A DNA stretch of 64,000 nt from Baylisascaris procyonis (lineage: Eukaryota; Nematoda; Chromadorea; Rhabditida; Ascarididae): the NCBI GenBank assembly GCA_037389465.1, contig JAZARR010000059.1, forward strand, positions 4,549,001 to 4,613,000, given 5' to 3'. Positions 1 to 12,104 of the stretch are shown piece by piece (position 1 is the first letter of the stretch; the number at the start of each line of letters is the position of its first letter). Made by a program: the position numbers and the translations under genes. The notes beneath the pieces are model-generated. The model saw only the letters and a program-made list of their open reading frames with translations, ran no database searches and was not told the DNA's origin.

Positions 1-2674
1 ATTTGGTTGTATCCGTCCTGTGTTTCTAATGTTTATAAATGTGTACCTTAAGTTTTGCGTGTCCACTGTCGCAGAGGGGGATTCAGTTCTTTTTTTTAAG
101 GTTAGGAGATGAGTGGTGACTACGGAAGGCGACAACTTTATACGTTTTGTAGTTCAAGTCTTATCGTTTGTTGTCGAATTCTTCTGTTGTCTGCGTTTGT
201 TACATTGTTATAGGCCGACCTGATGAGCTTGAATGTTTGAGATTGCAGCATTCATTTATCTATTTTTAGTATTTGGCCTACTCGCACATAAGTTCGTAAA
301 TATTTTCTCTTTAATTCTCCACATTTCTTTGCTATTCACGCTTGTGCGATACTAGCAGCTTTCAGTTGAAGAGATTGGAATATTTTGTGCGCACTTCGCA
401 AATTTAATTTCAAAACGTTTGTACACTTAGTTTTCAGGTATGGGACACGAAATGGCGCTCGAAGGTGGGACGTTCTCTCAGGTAGCCACATTGCTGTTTT
501 TCTTTTTCGTCATCTCCGGTTTTTTGTCCATTTTGTCCATGTCCATTTTTTTCCATTCAGTATTCCGGTGTCATGAATCTCTCACATTTTTTGAATGAGT
601 GAATTTACTCAGACGAGAGCTGTTGTTGTTCACAAGGTTTTTGATAAGTTATAGCAGCAGTAGGTAACATTTGATCGCGTGAAAACATACGATTTTTGTG
701 TTTATCGCAGAAGCATCTTGGAGAACGGTGTCGAGCAAATATTTGAAGCTTTTGATGTATGCTGTATACGTTTTTTTCATTTTTAAAGGCGAAAATATAG
801 TCCACGTTTCCAGCTGAATAGTAGAATTGTTCTGTTGCTCTGCTCAATCCAAAAACGGAAGACCGTAGCCTCTCGCTTGCTAGGTGGATGTTTCATCGCT
901 GGACTACTGGAGTGCTTTGTGTAGCCATTAATTTTTGTTGTGAATTAATAATCGATGGAAGCGTTCACATTAGCTCAGTGACAGTGCAGTGAACTGGCAA
1001 GCTGAAGATTCTTGGTTTGTACATATTTGTGAGCAATGCTTTTGCTGGTCATCGAACAAACTCTTTTCATTCCTCTAAACTCAACTGATGCAGTTGTCGG
1101 CGACGTTTGCTTGAATAAATTCTCCATTTGACGATTTTTCTAATGTGGAGAACTTGGTTTCTCTTTTATGTTTTCTTACTGATAATTTTGCATTGCATCT
1201 TTTTCTGAAATATTTTACTCAAATGTTCTTATAGTCAATGGGAGGGGGATGAGTTGGTATGATTATGATGAACTCTTCACTAGTCAAAGCTCTTTGCTTA
1301 TGTTATTAGAAGACGATGAGTGTTCGTCTCATAAATATCAACGAATTACACTTTGTAAGTGAAATCCTTTTTCAAGAATATGATAGAAACGTTTTGCGGG
1401 GTTCAAAGGGCATTTTCCTGTGGCTCATTGTATAACAGACCCTAAATTTTACTCATTGGTTCAATTTTATACCTTTGTTGAAGTTTGAGTATATGGAGCA
1501 CAACACATTCGTAGTTGTAGGTTGATGTGCAATTCACTATCGCATGTTCCCTTCGCTAACAGTAATGTTGCTGGAAAAGATAGAATGCACGATTTGTGGC
1601 AGTTGAGTGGGCCGTCTAGCTGATTTAAATCACATAGCGCAATTTCATCGACGAGCTATTTTATTTGCTCATCAGGCCAAAATTGCATGGAGTACATATT
1701 GTATTGTTGTGCGATATCTTTAATTAGGGAATCTCTTAATTAGGAAACAGTACTTAATTCAATAATGTTTCGCGCCTCTGTTGGTCGTGCACTAGGAAAT
1801 TTCGGAAGTGTAACATAGTGTGGTGAGTGTAGAAGAAGTCTAATAGCTAGCGATGAATTATAGGTGTTCTTTGAGAATCGCTGCTAATTTGAATCGAATT
1901 ATTGGCCACTAAGACTTATAGAAATGTGTTATTTGCTCTCTATTTGTGCAGAATAACGTTTCGTCAACAAATTTCAAAGGAGAGAAATTTTGTGGTCATC
2001 ATAGAGATCGTTATAATGAGGATTTTTATTGTTTTAGGATAAATGACTAATTTATATATGAATTCTGCTAGAATTGTTTTAAAATATTTTATTGAAAAAG
2101 CTTTTTGATATGTGAAAAGTATGCAAAAACATTATTTGAACTTGGATGTGCTAAAATATATATGTTTGAAACAAAATGTTCACGTATAGTTGTTGCGACT
2201 CTTATTCGATATTTGCTGTTTTGAATAATTCGTGAGTAGTGCTGCGTTAATGGAAAAATCGTAACAGCAATAGTTGTTGTACACCATCATGTCATCTCTC
2301 CAATTCGCTAAGAAAACATTATTATTCCAATCGAAAATGATAGAGGTTAAATCTCGAACGAAATTCAATCAATAAAGAATCCCAAAAGCAATCGTTGCAT
2401 AAATATTGTTTTTTGTTTTGTTCCAGTTTGGGCCTAGAGGCAGCAATATTGTTTTTATTATGGCTAACAATAATACAGACATAAGTTGGAGTAGTTAGCA
2501 TATCCTGGGAACATCGATGCTGCAGGTGTGATTAGGCTAATCCACGCAGTTCTCGTTGAGACTCAATGAAATTCATCACTGCCTACGTGGGATCTTTTCG
2601 CTCTGCACCAGCAAAAATCATTTGTTTTTTTTCAAAAGCCACTTCAGTGATGTTAAAAAAATTTTTGGTTTCAG
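1..2674. other. 5' stretch with no confident gene
   Basis: AT-rich DNA with short, unsupported open frames. Apart from the candidate exon at 438-481 I see no splice-flanked coding block. It may be upstream or intronic sequence of the plus-strand gene whose exons begin near 2675. Confidence 0.4.
438..481 (+). CDS. Possible internal exon of an unidentified gene
   Basis: A 44-base stretch sits between a good acceptor (TTTTCAG) and a GTAGCC donor. All three frames are open. The frame containing the motif RRWDVLS would join in phase to the exon at 2675. The ATG inside it (MGHEMALEG) could instead make it a first exon running on into a hydrophobic tail. I cannot tell these apart and recognise no family. 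Confidence 0.2.
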
Positions 2675-2799
2675 AATTCCGAGAAAGCATTGCAGGAGAA
2701 CTGATTGATGAAGATTCCGGGGCAGATTATTCGCTGCTAAAAAAGTCGAACGATCTCTATGAATCTTCAACTTTGCTGCAAATAGACAACAAAAAATGA
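2675..2799 (+). CDS. Exon of an unidentified plus-strand gene (possible N-terminal part of the docking-protein gene)
   Basis: A TTTCAG acceptor is followed by an acidic open frame reading FRESIAGELIDEDSG and then SLLKKSNDLYE, ending at a TGA at 2797-2799. Read to the stop it is a terminal exon, with an AATAAA at about 3046 as a possible poly(A) signal. Alternatively a GTCGAA donor within the exon (after SLLK) would leave phase 2 and fit the exon at 4031. The protein-like composition supports real coding sequence, but which gene it belongs to is open. Confidence 0.4.
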
Positions 2800-4030
2800 A
2801 ACATAACAGGCTTATGAATGAAGTTTATGGGATGTCGAATGAATTTATGGCATCATGAAACAATGAAGTTACAAGTTTGTTTGTGAAGCCTCAAATAGAA
2901 CTGTGTGGATTAGCCGATATGTTTGCAACTGTGCTTTATTCGCTTTCTAGTCGAAATGTGTTTGCCAAATTGCCAGCTGTAATATATATAATTGTGCGTT
3001 AAGTTTTTTGCCTTTTGATCGAGGCAAAAGGGCAAGTTTACAGTGAATAAATAGCAATATGTTCTTCGTTTTACAATGAAGAGAATCATATTTAGCCCTC
3101 CTTTTTCTCATTAGTACATGTACAACACATTCTATATGCGAGTGGTATAGCGTTGAAAAAAGATTTTTAATTGAAGCAATTACTGATCCTTAATTATAAA
3201 ATTCGTTAAGACGCTGAGAGGGAAATGCGAGAAATTTGTGATTGTTTAGTCTGTAAAAGATGACCTATCTGCTAAGAAGGTTGCGAGCCGTATCCATTGC
3301 CTAATATCGTCGGTTGATTTATGAGCCATATCGAGTTTCTTTCGTCAAATTTGCTTACTTCATTAGCATAGACGTTTAGTACCGCATTACGCTCACTCTT
3401 TCATTCTACTTGCTTTTCTCTCGTCATTTCTTTTCTTTCTTTCGTTCGCGCCTATCGTTTTATCTCATCGTTGCAAGAGTAGCTAGCTCACAACAAATCA
3501 CATCGTTTGCTTATTCTGCTCTATTGTGCATATTGTGTCTTATTTCATCATTTGACTTTTTTTTTGCAATGTTTCCTAAGTGATTAGTTGATAAAGTGTA
3601 AGCGATATTCACTGCCCACTGTTCCATAAGCTGTGTCCAGTGAAACCGTTGCAAATAGGCCAATATCTGGCTTTAGAGTTATCCGTCATTGACCTAGAAA
3701 GCAGAAGCAAGAAGTATTGTTTGATGAGGGAGTGCTCATATTTCCATATTATCGTTCTTTAGTGCACTATCTATCACCTATTGCATAGTGCCCTCGAAAA
3801 AAGTTTCCTATGAGATGGTTTATTAACTTCGTACTTCGTCACTTTATTAATTATTCTAGCGAAACTTTCGTTAAATTATTATCGTCATTTTACAAGAGAG
3901 TGAATTAGCATTTATTATAGATTCCATGCGTCAAATATAATGAAATATTTGCGAAAAAGCTGCAATTTTAGCGTTACATTTAATGTTTTGAAAACGTTTT
4001 GCGCTTTCATATTCATGTGTGAAAATTTAG

Positions 4031-7000
4031 GAGCAGTATCGCAACCATCGATTTGCGTAACAAAGAGCGATTCATCGACATTCGAGGGTGATTTCTCGCC
4101 CGGCACAAGTGAATTGAGGTTTGCGCTTCTGTTTTCATATTCGATCATTCTTTTTTCAAGTCGATAGCAATGGGATAGTCAAGGGAAGGCTAGGGGATTT
4201 TTGAAGTGATCGCTGTTCGAGCTTGGAAAGGAAAGGTGCTCACTGCCAAGTGTCTTGCGAAGGTTTCATAAACAATTTTTAACAATTTTTGAACATTTCG
4301 AGTCGGGAAACGAAGTTTCCATCTAGCTTTCATCAACGTTTCGGAAGTGCTTTAGCTTTTTCTGTAAAGTGCCACTTAGAAAATTTCGCCACGCGATAAG
4401 TTAAGAACAATGATGAGGGTGGGGGGAGGAAACGTATTTGTGGAAGTAAAATGTATAAGGTTCCCTTAAGTGCTCTCAGATATCATATTTTTTATCACGC
4501 CATCTCCAAAAACATCTGATTGCGCTAAGAGATTCAGGTCACTTTGTATTCTCATGTGATATGAGTTCTTTTCCAAAGAGATCTGTGTAATATTCTGCTC
4601 CCGGTCAATGCATTTCCAGTTTTCTTGTAGCGTAATGAACAAGGATAATTTTATTTCTTGATGTTTTTAACTTTTTCCTGAAAACAAGCGAGAAATGAGG
4701 GCCCAGGCTAAGCGAAATGTTTTTTCTCGCGGAATATTCCGTTGTCTCCGAGGAACCATGATCTGCTCATGGCCATCTCGCATTGTATTTAGTTTCCAAA
4801 TTGGGTTTGAATTTACATGAAGCAGATTGCATAAATAAACAGCCGATCTCGCTGTGCGTTCTTCAAATTTTTGAAAGAATGCCTCAAGGCATCGTTAAAC
4901 GAGCATTTGTATGGTCCTGAGAGACGTTATAGCGTGTCTTTTTTGCAACTCTTCATTCATGTTCTTGGTAGAATATATGATAAAGGAAGTAATGACAATA
5001 ACCTTTCAATGTTTTCGTATATGGCAAAAGTTGTTCTCTGCTCTGATGATTGAAAGGTTTGTCTTCTGTGCACTCAAAGATGATAATTGATAGTAAATAC
5101 TCAAGATTCATTTCGTTATCTTGGACGCATATTTTCCAGAAAATTTCGACCTTTAATCAGAACTTGACATGATAAGGAATGGAGAGAACCTCTGTCTGCG
5201 TCGTATTATGTCCATCTGTGCGAGGAGCTTGCTTATCACCTCCAGTTTCGAGGGGTGCCGATAAATATTTGAATCGACACCTACACGAATCCCGCACTGA
5301 GAAGTTGTAACGACTACTGTCTTCAATAGCTCATCCAAAAATTTCCTTTTATGTTGAACTTTCGTTCCTCTTTGCATTACGCAGTTGCGTTCACAGCGGA
5401 TTATTGTTCTTCCAAAACAAGCGGTTTAGTCCGTTACACAAGCCAAGATCTGAAGAAGCTCGTAACTGGAGAAATTTTAACTCAAAGATTGAAATATCGG
5501 CTCTGAACTGACTCAAAAGCACGCGATTTGGTTAGGAATTTCGTTAGCGATAATGTTTGGTCGTTTGATTTGCTGAACTTGAATCTGTTAAGCAGGCTGC
5601 TTTCGAGTGCGGAATTTGCATTCTAACTATGAGTTTTGCAGGGAACATACGTCTGCGCCAATCTCTCAAAAAGTTTCCGGTGCAGGTATTGCTCTTTAGT
5701 CTCTTTTTTGCCACCAAAGCGTGTGGAAAATGTGTGATCTGTTTCGTTGCTTTGTGTTCGTTGTCTTGCAACCTATTTCTTCAGCAGTTAAATTGAACTT
5801 GGGCGTTTATCTTCCTGTTTCCTAGGTGGGTCTCCTTTTCAAAGGAGAAGCAAGGGGGGGGGGGAGAAGGAAAAGGGGATTGTTTAGGAGATGGAGGAAT
5901 ATCAGCGTACTGGTGAAATTTCATTTAACGTGGAGCATGTGTGGAAGGACGGGACACCCTGCAACTTCTTTATACGAAATGCAGCTCTCCATTCTTCGCT
6001 AAACGCTTATACTTGTTATGCAGCGCTTCCCCATTTTATGACGTAAGAAGGTGGGGGTGATTGTTGCTTGCTGTGCCGATTAACATGGTCATTGGTTTCA
6101 ATGTTGGCTTGTTAGCTGGTGAAAAGTGAGGTATAGCATCACCTATTGCCATCTCTCCACATATCTTTATTCGTGCCTCATCTTTCTGCTACTAATAAAA
6201 AGTTTCTGCAGTCCAGGTGCACGCCTCATTGGCCGTTCTTTTAACAAACACCCTTCTTTGTTTTCCATTTCTAACGAGAGCGCCAACAACTTACACTTCG
6301 TGCATGTGAGCACAAGAATGGAATCAAAACTGAATTGATTTCAAATGTTGCAGCTAACTTTTTCAGATTCACCAGGCCTTCGAACGCATCAGCATGGGTA
6401 CACCTCCCCGCAGCTCCCATTGTACATGAATTATGAAACAATTATGAAAGCGGTTACTAAAGTGAACGTCGGAGGGCAAAATCTTTGTGAGCCGACGAGT
6501 AAGCCGTTTATAAGCATTTGTCGACTGTTACAATGATTCCGATGAAAGTGTAATAAAGTGCGAAGGCTTGTTTTATGCCAGATGATTTTTTCGACCAGCA
6601 AAAAGGGAGGGGAAGGTATGAGGGAATATTCCTCTTCGACTTCCAGAATTCTTCCGCACATCTCACTCACTACAGTAGGTCACTATTCCGCCGATATTCG
6701 ACTCTTCAGCAGTTTATGATTGAGCAGGTAGGGATTTACTAGCATAGTTCACGTCTTCATAGAAGCGACATTGTAGCCATATAGGTCTTTTTAAGCTCTC
6801 ATTGGCAGCATTGTGATTTAGGGTGGTGCTACTTTATATGGATTGCTAAGGTTGCATACGTTTTTACCGTTATAGTTCGCTACGCCGAATGGAATAGCAA
6901 ATGTAGTTGTCGGGTAACGCATAACAGCATGGCGAACGCGTCTAGGGATTTGTTATTCCCAATACAATTGGACATCTGAATGAGATGCAATCGCGACCAA

Positions 7001-10000
7001 TCATTTAACGCACATTCATCGTATTTGCAGCTATTAGCCGTTACGTATGCAAGGAATATGAAGACGGCAAACAGTTCGAAAGTGCATCCAGCCGATGTTT
7101 TAAGGTTTTAGTGAAATACCTATGGAATAACCCGTGCTGAAATGTTTTTTTTTTGCAGCTGGTCTACGCCATGCGGATGGGCACTTCGATTATGTTAATA
7201 TTGCGACTACGTCGTCGGTAATAAAATCAAGTACGTTCCGGGATTTTAAAAACTGTACTGTTTTGGAGTAGGCTTCGTATGCAGTTTTATGACGAATCTT
7301 TGTTTAATTGGTTCTTTGTTGTTCATAAATTGGTTAATATTTGCTCTATGAAGGTCGCTTACTTTTTCGTTTAAAGTTGAAATTTTTTTCGGATTTGTTG
7401 TGATGAACGACCGCGCTGCGACTCATTTTGCATACATCGACCTCAGTGGTGTCTGTTCCTCTCTGCCGTATTATATTGCGCCTTTTCTCTGGTTGTCTGG
7501 CTGCGTGTTTCAAATCCGTTTGTCGTACTGTGCGTTAACTCGGGTATTCGGATGGTTTTCCCATCTCGTTTGCTTCAATTGACCAGTTCAGTTCAGTGTG
7601 CAGATTCAGTAAACTCATATCCAGTCTCATCCAGTCCACGCGGACGTCGTAACAGAGTTCCATAAATTTGGGGAAAGAATTTCAGAAATTCTAAATTTGG
7701 AAAAAGAATCTCAGTAATCCCTAATAAAGGTTCAGGTGAGACTCAGTGCTAAAGCGCTTAAAGTAGAAGCAGAGAGACAAAGTAGAAGTTTCACATCAGT
7801 AATCAGAAAGAGTTACGAAGTGTGCGTCTGCTTGTTGTGCTGTCGATGGAAACATTCATGAACGAAACCGGATTACGGGTAATGCAGTGTTTTTGATTAA
7901 GTGAGTACCACTTCACCAAATGACTGCAAAAGTTTTGAAACAGCGGATATCGTTTTCATTCGCCATTACCGAAAGTGAAGTGCTGGATGTGCAGGAGCAA
8001 GCACCGGTCTTTTTTCCGAATTGTGCTTCTTGTTGCGATGCTTCGGAACGATGTATAGGAAAGCCACGCTATTCGATTGGATGACCGCCGGTACCTGGGG
8101 TCCGAACGGCGCGCAATCGCTGGTGAACTTTACTCCACTAAAGCCGTGAGGGTGATACTCGGGCTTTAGCAGTATAATTTGCCGGCATGAATTCGTTTTC
8201 GATTTCCAGATATTGGTGGCCGATGCAGCAATTTGCTAATATTAATTAATATGGTAACTGGTCAGTTATGGATTAGTTTTGATAACGTTGTCAATAATGA
8301 GTCATACTGCATAGAAGACGTCAGACTTAATGCTCTGTGAAGTGTAAGGGAATTGCTTGTTTTACAAGGAGGTTGATTTGCTTTTTGTACAGGTTGTGAT
8401 ATTAGACGTGCTTCTTCGGACGTGCCCAGTTATGTCAACGTTAACGAACCAAACAGCGACGCTCTTTTTTCAACTGGTAATCTCATTTTGTTGCTCGGTT
8501 CATTTACTCATCTATCATTTCCATGTGATTATCTGCTTAACTATATCCATTCCGTTATTCTGCTCTTTTTTTTGTTCAAATTGTGGACTTCTGCACCTGA
8601 GGTTCATGCAGTGTGAAAGCTTCAAGTGACCAGTGACCCTCCATACCCTTTGCCTCCTTGCCTTTCGCCACTGAGGGAGTCATTTTCTTTTGAATCGAAA
8701 TTGACCGATTAAGTGATCAAAATCCTTCATTTCGTTAGTTCGTTATCCACAGGCGTTCTTGCGCGTACAGCAGCAATACAATTCACATGTCAGATGGTCA
8801 CTGTCAGTTGTGCAAACGATGGAAATGGAAGGTTAACTCAATGAAATGTGCACTCTGTTGCAGGTTGTGCAGTTATCGATTATTTGCAGTCACAAAATGT
8901 GTAATATGTGCGAAATTAGATTTACAGTATGAATCTTTGAAAAGAGATACCGTATTTGTTTGTGGAGAAGTTCTTAAGTTAGACCTACTTTTTGGAATGT
9001 CTCGAATGGTAGCTTATCAGATGAAAAGTTTCAGTATAAAAAGATGAATACAAATGCCGAAGATAGACATGTAAGAAACTTGCAAGGGAAGAAGGTTAAA
9101 TTGATGGAATTATGACTTAATAGGTTTTAAAATAGACAAAAGGAAACATTGAAGATAGATGAGTGAATAATATGATAGAAGTCAAATTTTAAAGACATAG
9201 ATATTAAGTCAAGAAATGCACGGAATATTGGATCCGAGCATGAAACGCTAATAGACCATTAAGTGGCTATAAGACATTTAAGTGTACTCATTGGATTATC
9301 TGAAAGGAATTTAACATTTTTCAGTATATTGTGTTCGTTCGTGAGGTTCATTTCATTTACAGAATCTCCTTCTCGCTTAATCATTTGCTGAATGGACAGT
9401 GAGCATGTAGTTTCATCGGTGGCGCTATCACTAGATCTCGTTTTTATGAGAGGGCTGCGTGTGACATGACATCTAGCGTGATATTTGTGTTTGTGTGCTT
9501 GCATGAAAAGCATCTCTTTAACGGAATATATTGGAACTCATCCGACAATCGTTCCGAAATCCACGAATATTTGATCTTGTTGAGCAAAATTCGCCCAATT
9601 TAAACGGCATTGCCGCCTCAAATAAGTATTTGGAGCGTTGCTGTCTGTGATTGTTAGGAATAACGTGAAAACAATCAAATAAAAAATTTTAATTCAAGGG
9701 CCAGTGTCTGCTAGCTGCAGTCAGCTGAAAGCGGTGCTCTGAAAGCCGTAAGTTGGGTCCGCGGCTGTGTTGGAAGTTGTTGTCGTTTAGGTTGGTATTC
9801 TTTTTTAAGGTGGAGGAGCAGTCAGGAATTTGCAGAGATTATTGCTGGTCAGTTCTCCAATTATGGTGGTGCGTCGAACCACTGTGTGTTGACACCTCCG
9901 GCGAGCGCACGCGTCTTCAACTCGGAACTGTCGATTGCTTCGACGCGTCAGCAAGAAGAGAATGGGAAGTGCATCGACCTTGGACTTCACAATACCCCGC

Positions 10001-12104
10001 CTCCAGACCATTCACATTCGTCGAGGAAAATCGTCTGCCGTGCTGGCAGCTGGCCTAAACATGTCTGCAACTTCGCTGAGCATGTGGTTGACTGTTGTTG
10101 TTGTTTTTGTTTTTATTAGTGCCACTGCTCTTGTTTCCATTTTATTAATGCCCTTTATGTGTGCCAATGCAGGCAAATCAAAAATCTTGTCACTTTATTG
10201 ACTGCAAAGTCATAGCCATCTACTCGTGTAGTTGCATCTCTAAGTTGCCGTTGCATTTCCGCGTTCGGGTGGATGGAAACTCTTCGGCAGTCCATTCAAG
10301 GATATAGGCGTCGTGAGTTGTCATCTCGCCAGTCTATTTGGTCACTTAACCACAGTTCATTTAGCTCACTCAGTTGTCTGGTTGAAAGAGAGAATTTCAA
10401 TGCCAGATCGAGGGAATGAACAACTTTTATTGTTCCGAGATTATGACACTGATGATATTCCGTCATCTTCTGTGGCTTCCACGCTTCAGATTGCAAGTCC
10501 TTTCCTTTCGTCATGAGTCTTCCGCTCCGACCTTCTCTATCCACAAGCTTGGCGAAAACCCCTTTATAAAATGAAATGTCTGCTGTTGGTCATTGCGCCA
10601 GGGACTTTTTAATATACCGACATATATGTAATAGAACGTAATAGTTTGGCTTTGTTCATAATGCAGTTACTGCCATCGCACTTGGTAAACATGCAGTCAA
10701 AGTTGAGAACTTGAAGCTGACTTTGGCTGATTAAAAGTAGCATCTCATTTCTTTGTTATCTTCGGTTATTTATGTCTTTTAAAGATTCCTCGACACATAT
10801 CTCCTTATCTTCCACTGCCCCTACCCCCCCCCTCCCTCCCCCTCCTGAAAACTGAGGGCACTTCCTCTAAGAACTTTCAGTCCCCCCCTCGAATTTACAC
10901 ATTCTTCAGAAAGGTCTGAAAATTGTAAATCCTCATTCGATATGTTCCACTTTCCCTCGAAAGAATAAAAGGGATCTCGCGTCCCCCTCCTCTTATATAT
11001 CTCTTCTAGAATGCTGAGAAATGGGGCTCTTGTCTTGCTCATTATTTCAGCACCATTCGCGTTACTTCGAAACAAAAATCATACAGTATATGGCACTGCG
11101 GGTTTTAGAATGTAGCTGAGGAATTGTTCTTTGTGGCTGTCCGAGGAAGTCACCTTTCATTTGGTTGGAACTGGTGAGTAGTGCTAGTTTAGAGTTCATC
11201 GTTCTTAAAAAGAGGCTTAAAATGTTCACAAAGATGCTATTAAGGGAATGACGTGTCTGAATAACGCATTTTCTCACAGATATATCGATGATCACTTTAT
11301 ACTTCTGGCCAAGGGAGTATTTCTTTGAGAGCTTAGCAACTCGATTTTAACAGCGCTTTCTAGTATTTTTTACTCTAATAAGAGTCGTGGTGACGTGGCA
11401 AAACGTGCGGTTTCAGGAGGAGGGATGGGTGGGGTACCAAATGTTTCCTTATATGAGAGGACATAGACAGTTGTTAAAGGACGTGTCTAGTGCAGACATT
11501 TTTGAAATGTGTTTGTTCAGCCTGGGGCGCATCATTTGTCAACGTGTAGTATCGGTGCGAACGGTTATGCATTCGGCTCAGGATGTGTTGGTACTCGTTC
11601 ATGCAATATGCAACTGCCGGGTGTCACTGTTGTAAGTTGCACTTCCTAACTCACTCGAATTGCAGCTTTTGATCGATGCCACTTGGCAAGGGTGATAGCT
11701 TTTTTCGTTAAACATCAAGAGGAACTAGTAGGTATCAGTGGAAAGTGCGAAGTTCATTACGCTTTTGTCATTAAAAGCGATTGATGCAGGTAAAATACTC
11801 ACATAAGAAAGCGTTCAGTTGATTGTTGTTGGTCGAACAAATCAGGTTGCTGAGTGCAGTAAATCACGGATGGTTCAAATACTCACTGGTCTAGGACGTT
11901 TCGTTGCAATTTTGCTTTCACTGCTGTTCATGGTAGTGCACATAGCGGTTGCTTTTAGAGAACAAGAAGAGGACCTTTCAACTTTATTTGCCATTATCTT
12001 GTTTCGTTCAGATGGCTGGCGCATATTTTACAACAAATAATGGAGAGGTGTTTTCTAGGGAGGAGCTTTCGATTATGAGCGCAAGATCGCCTCTGAATGT
12101 AAAG
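4031..12104 (+). CDS. N-terminal exons of a phosphotyrosine docking/adaptor-like protein (tentative model)
   Basis: Proposed exons: 4031-4118 (or 4031-4087), 6212-6305, 6367-6421, 7031-7096, 7159-7230, 8393-8476, 9836-10083 and 12012-12104. Splice phases agree from exon to exon. The 7159 exon holds FDYVNIATT and the 8393 exon PSYVNVNEP; pYVNI and pYVNV are the classic GRB2 SH2-binding motifs, the second resembling the SHC1 Tyr317 site. Around 6212-6421 a frame with PSLFSIS and FVHIHQAFERI could be the end of a PH or PTB fold, but this is weak. The 9836 exon is rich in Ser, Pro and His, including the motif HNTPPPDHSH. Several exons have two open frames, and the donors of the 6367 and 7031 exons are poor. 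The continuation is the gene model at 12012-22800. A docking protein of the SOC-1/GAB/DOS or IRS/FRS2 type is an inference; no catalytic domain is visible. Confidence 0.4.
7159..7230 (+). CDS. Exon with YVNI (GRB2-type) motif
   Basis: A long polypyrimidine tract ending TTTGCAG precedes a frame reading GLRHADGHFDYVNIATTSS. It ends at a GTACGT donor in phase 1, which fits the next exon at 8393. A second frame (LVYAMRMG) is also open, so the assignment rests on the phase match and on the repeated YVN motif. Confidence 0.45.
8050..8215. repeat. GC-rich interspersed-repeat-like block
   Basis: Within AT-rich intron DNA, this block is abruptly GC-rich (GACCGCCGGTACCTGGG, then AAAGCCGTGAGGG) and non-coding. 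The style is that of dispersed non-coding repeats in strongylid nematode genomes, but no second copy lies in the window to prove repetition. Confidence 0.3.
8393..8476 (+). CDS. Exon with YVNV (SHC-like) motif
   Basis: Acceptor TTGTACAG and donor GTAATC bound a frame reading RRASSDVPSYVNVNEPNSD. Phase 1 in and phase 1 out match the neighbours at 7159 and 9836. PSYVNV is the sequence context of a GRB2-binding phosphotyrosine in SHC-type adaptors. A hydrophobic alternative frame is open here too. Confidence 0.45.
9836..10083 (+). CDS. Large Ser/Pro/His-rich exon of the docking-protein model
   Basis: TTTGCAG acceptor, 248 bases, phase 1 in and phase 0 out at a GTGGTT donor. The chosen frame reads EIIAGQFSNYGG early and ends near HVCNFAEH. 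It continues naturally from the YVNV exon and hands phase 0 to the exon at 12012. Two other frames are open over much of the block; one begins MGSASTLDFT and runs into a hydrophobic stretch. The call is therefore provisional. Confidence 0.4.

Noticed and set aside
5153..5377. Minus-strand frame of 74 codons (KRKFLDELLKTVVV)
   Set aside because: Protein-like, but no acceptor or neighbouring exon on that strand; it lies in an intron of the plus-strand model.
9961..10201. Plus-strand frame starting MGSAST with a hydrophobic segment, like a membrane protein
   Set aside because: The hydrophobic run comes from GTTGTTGTT simple sequence. The overlapping frame joins both neighbours in phase.
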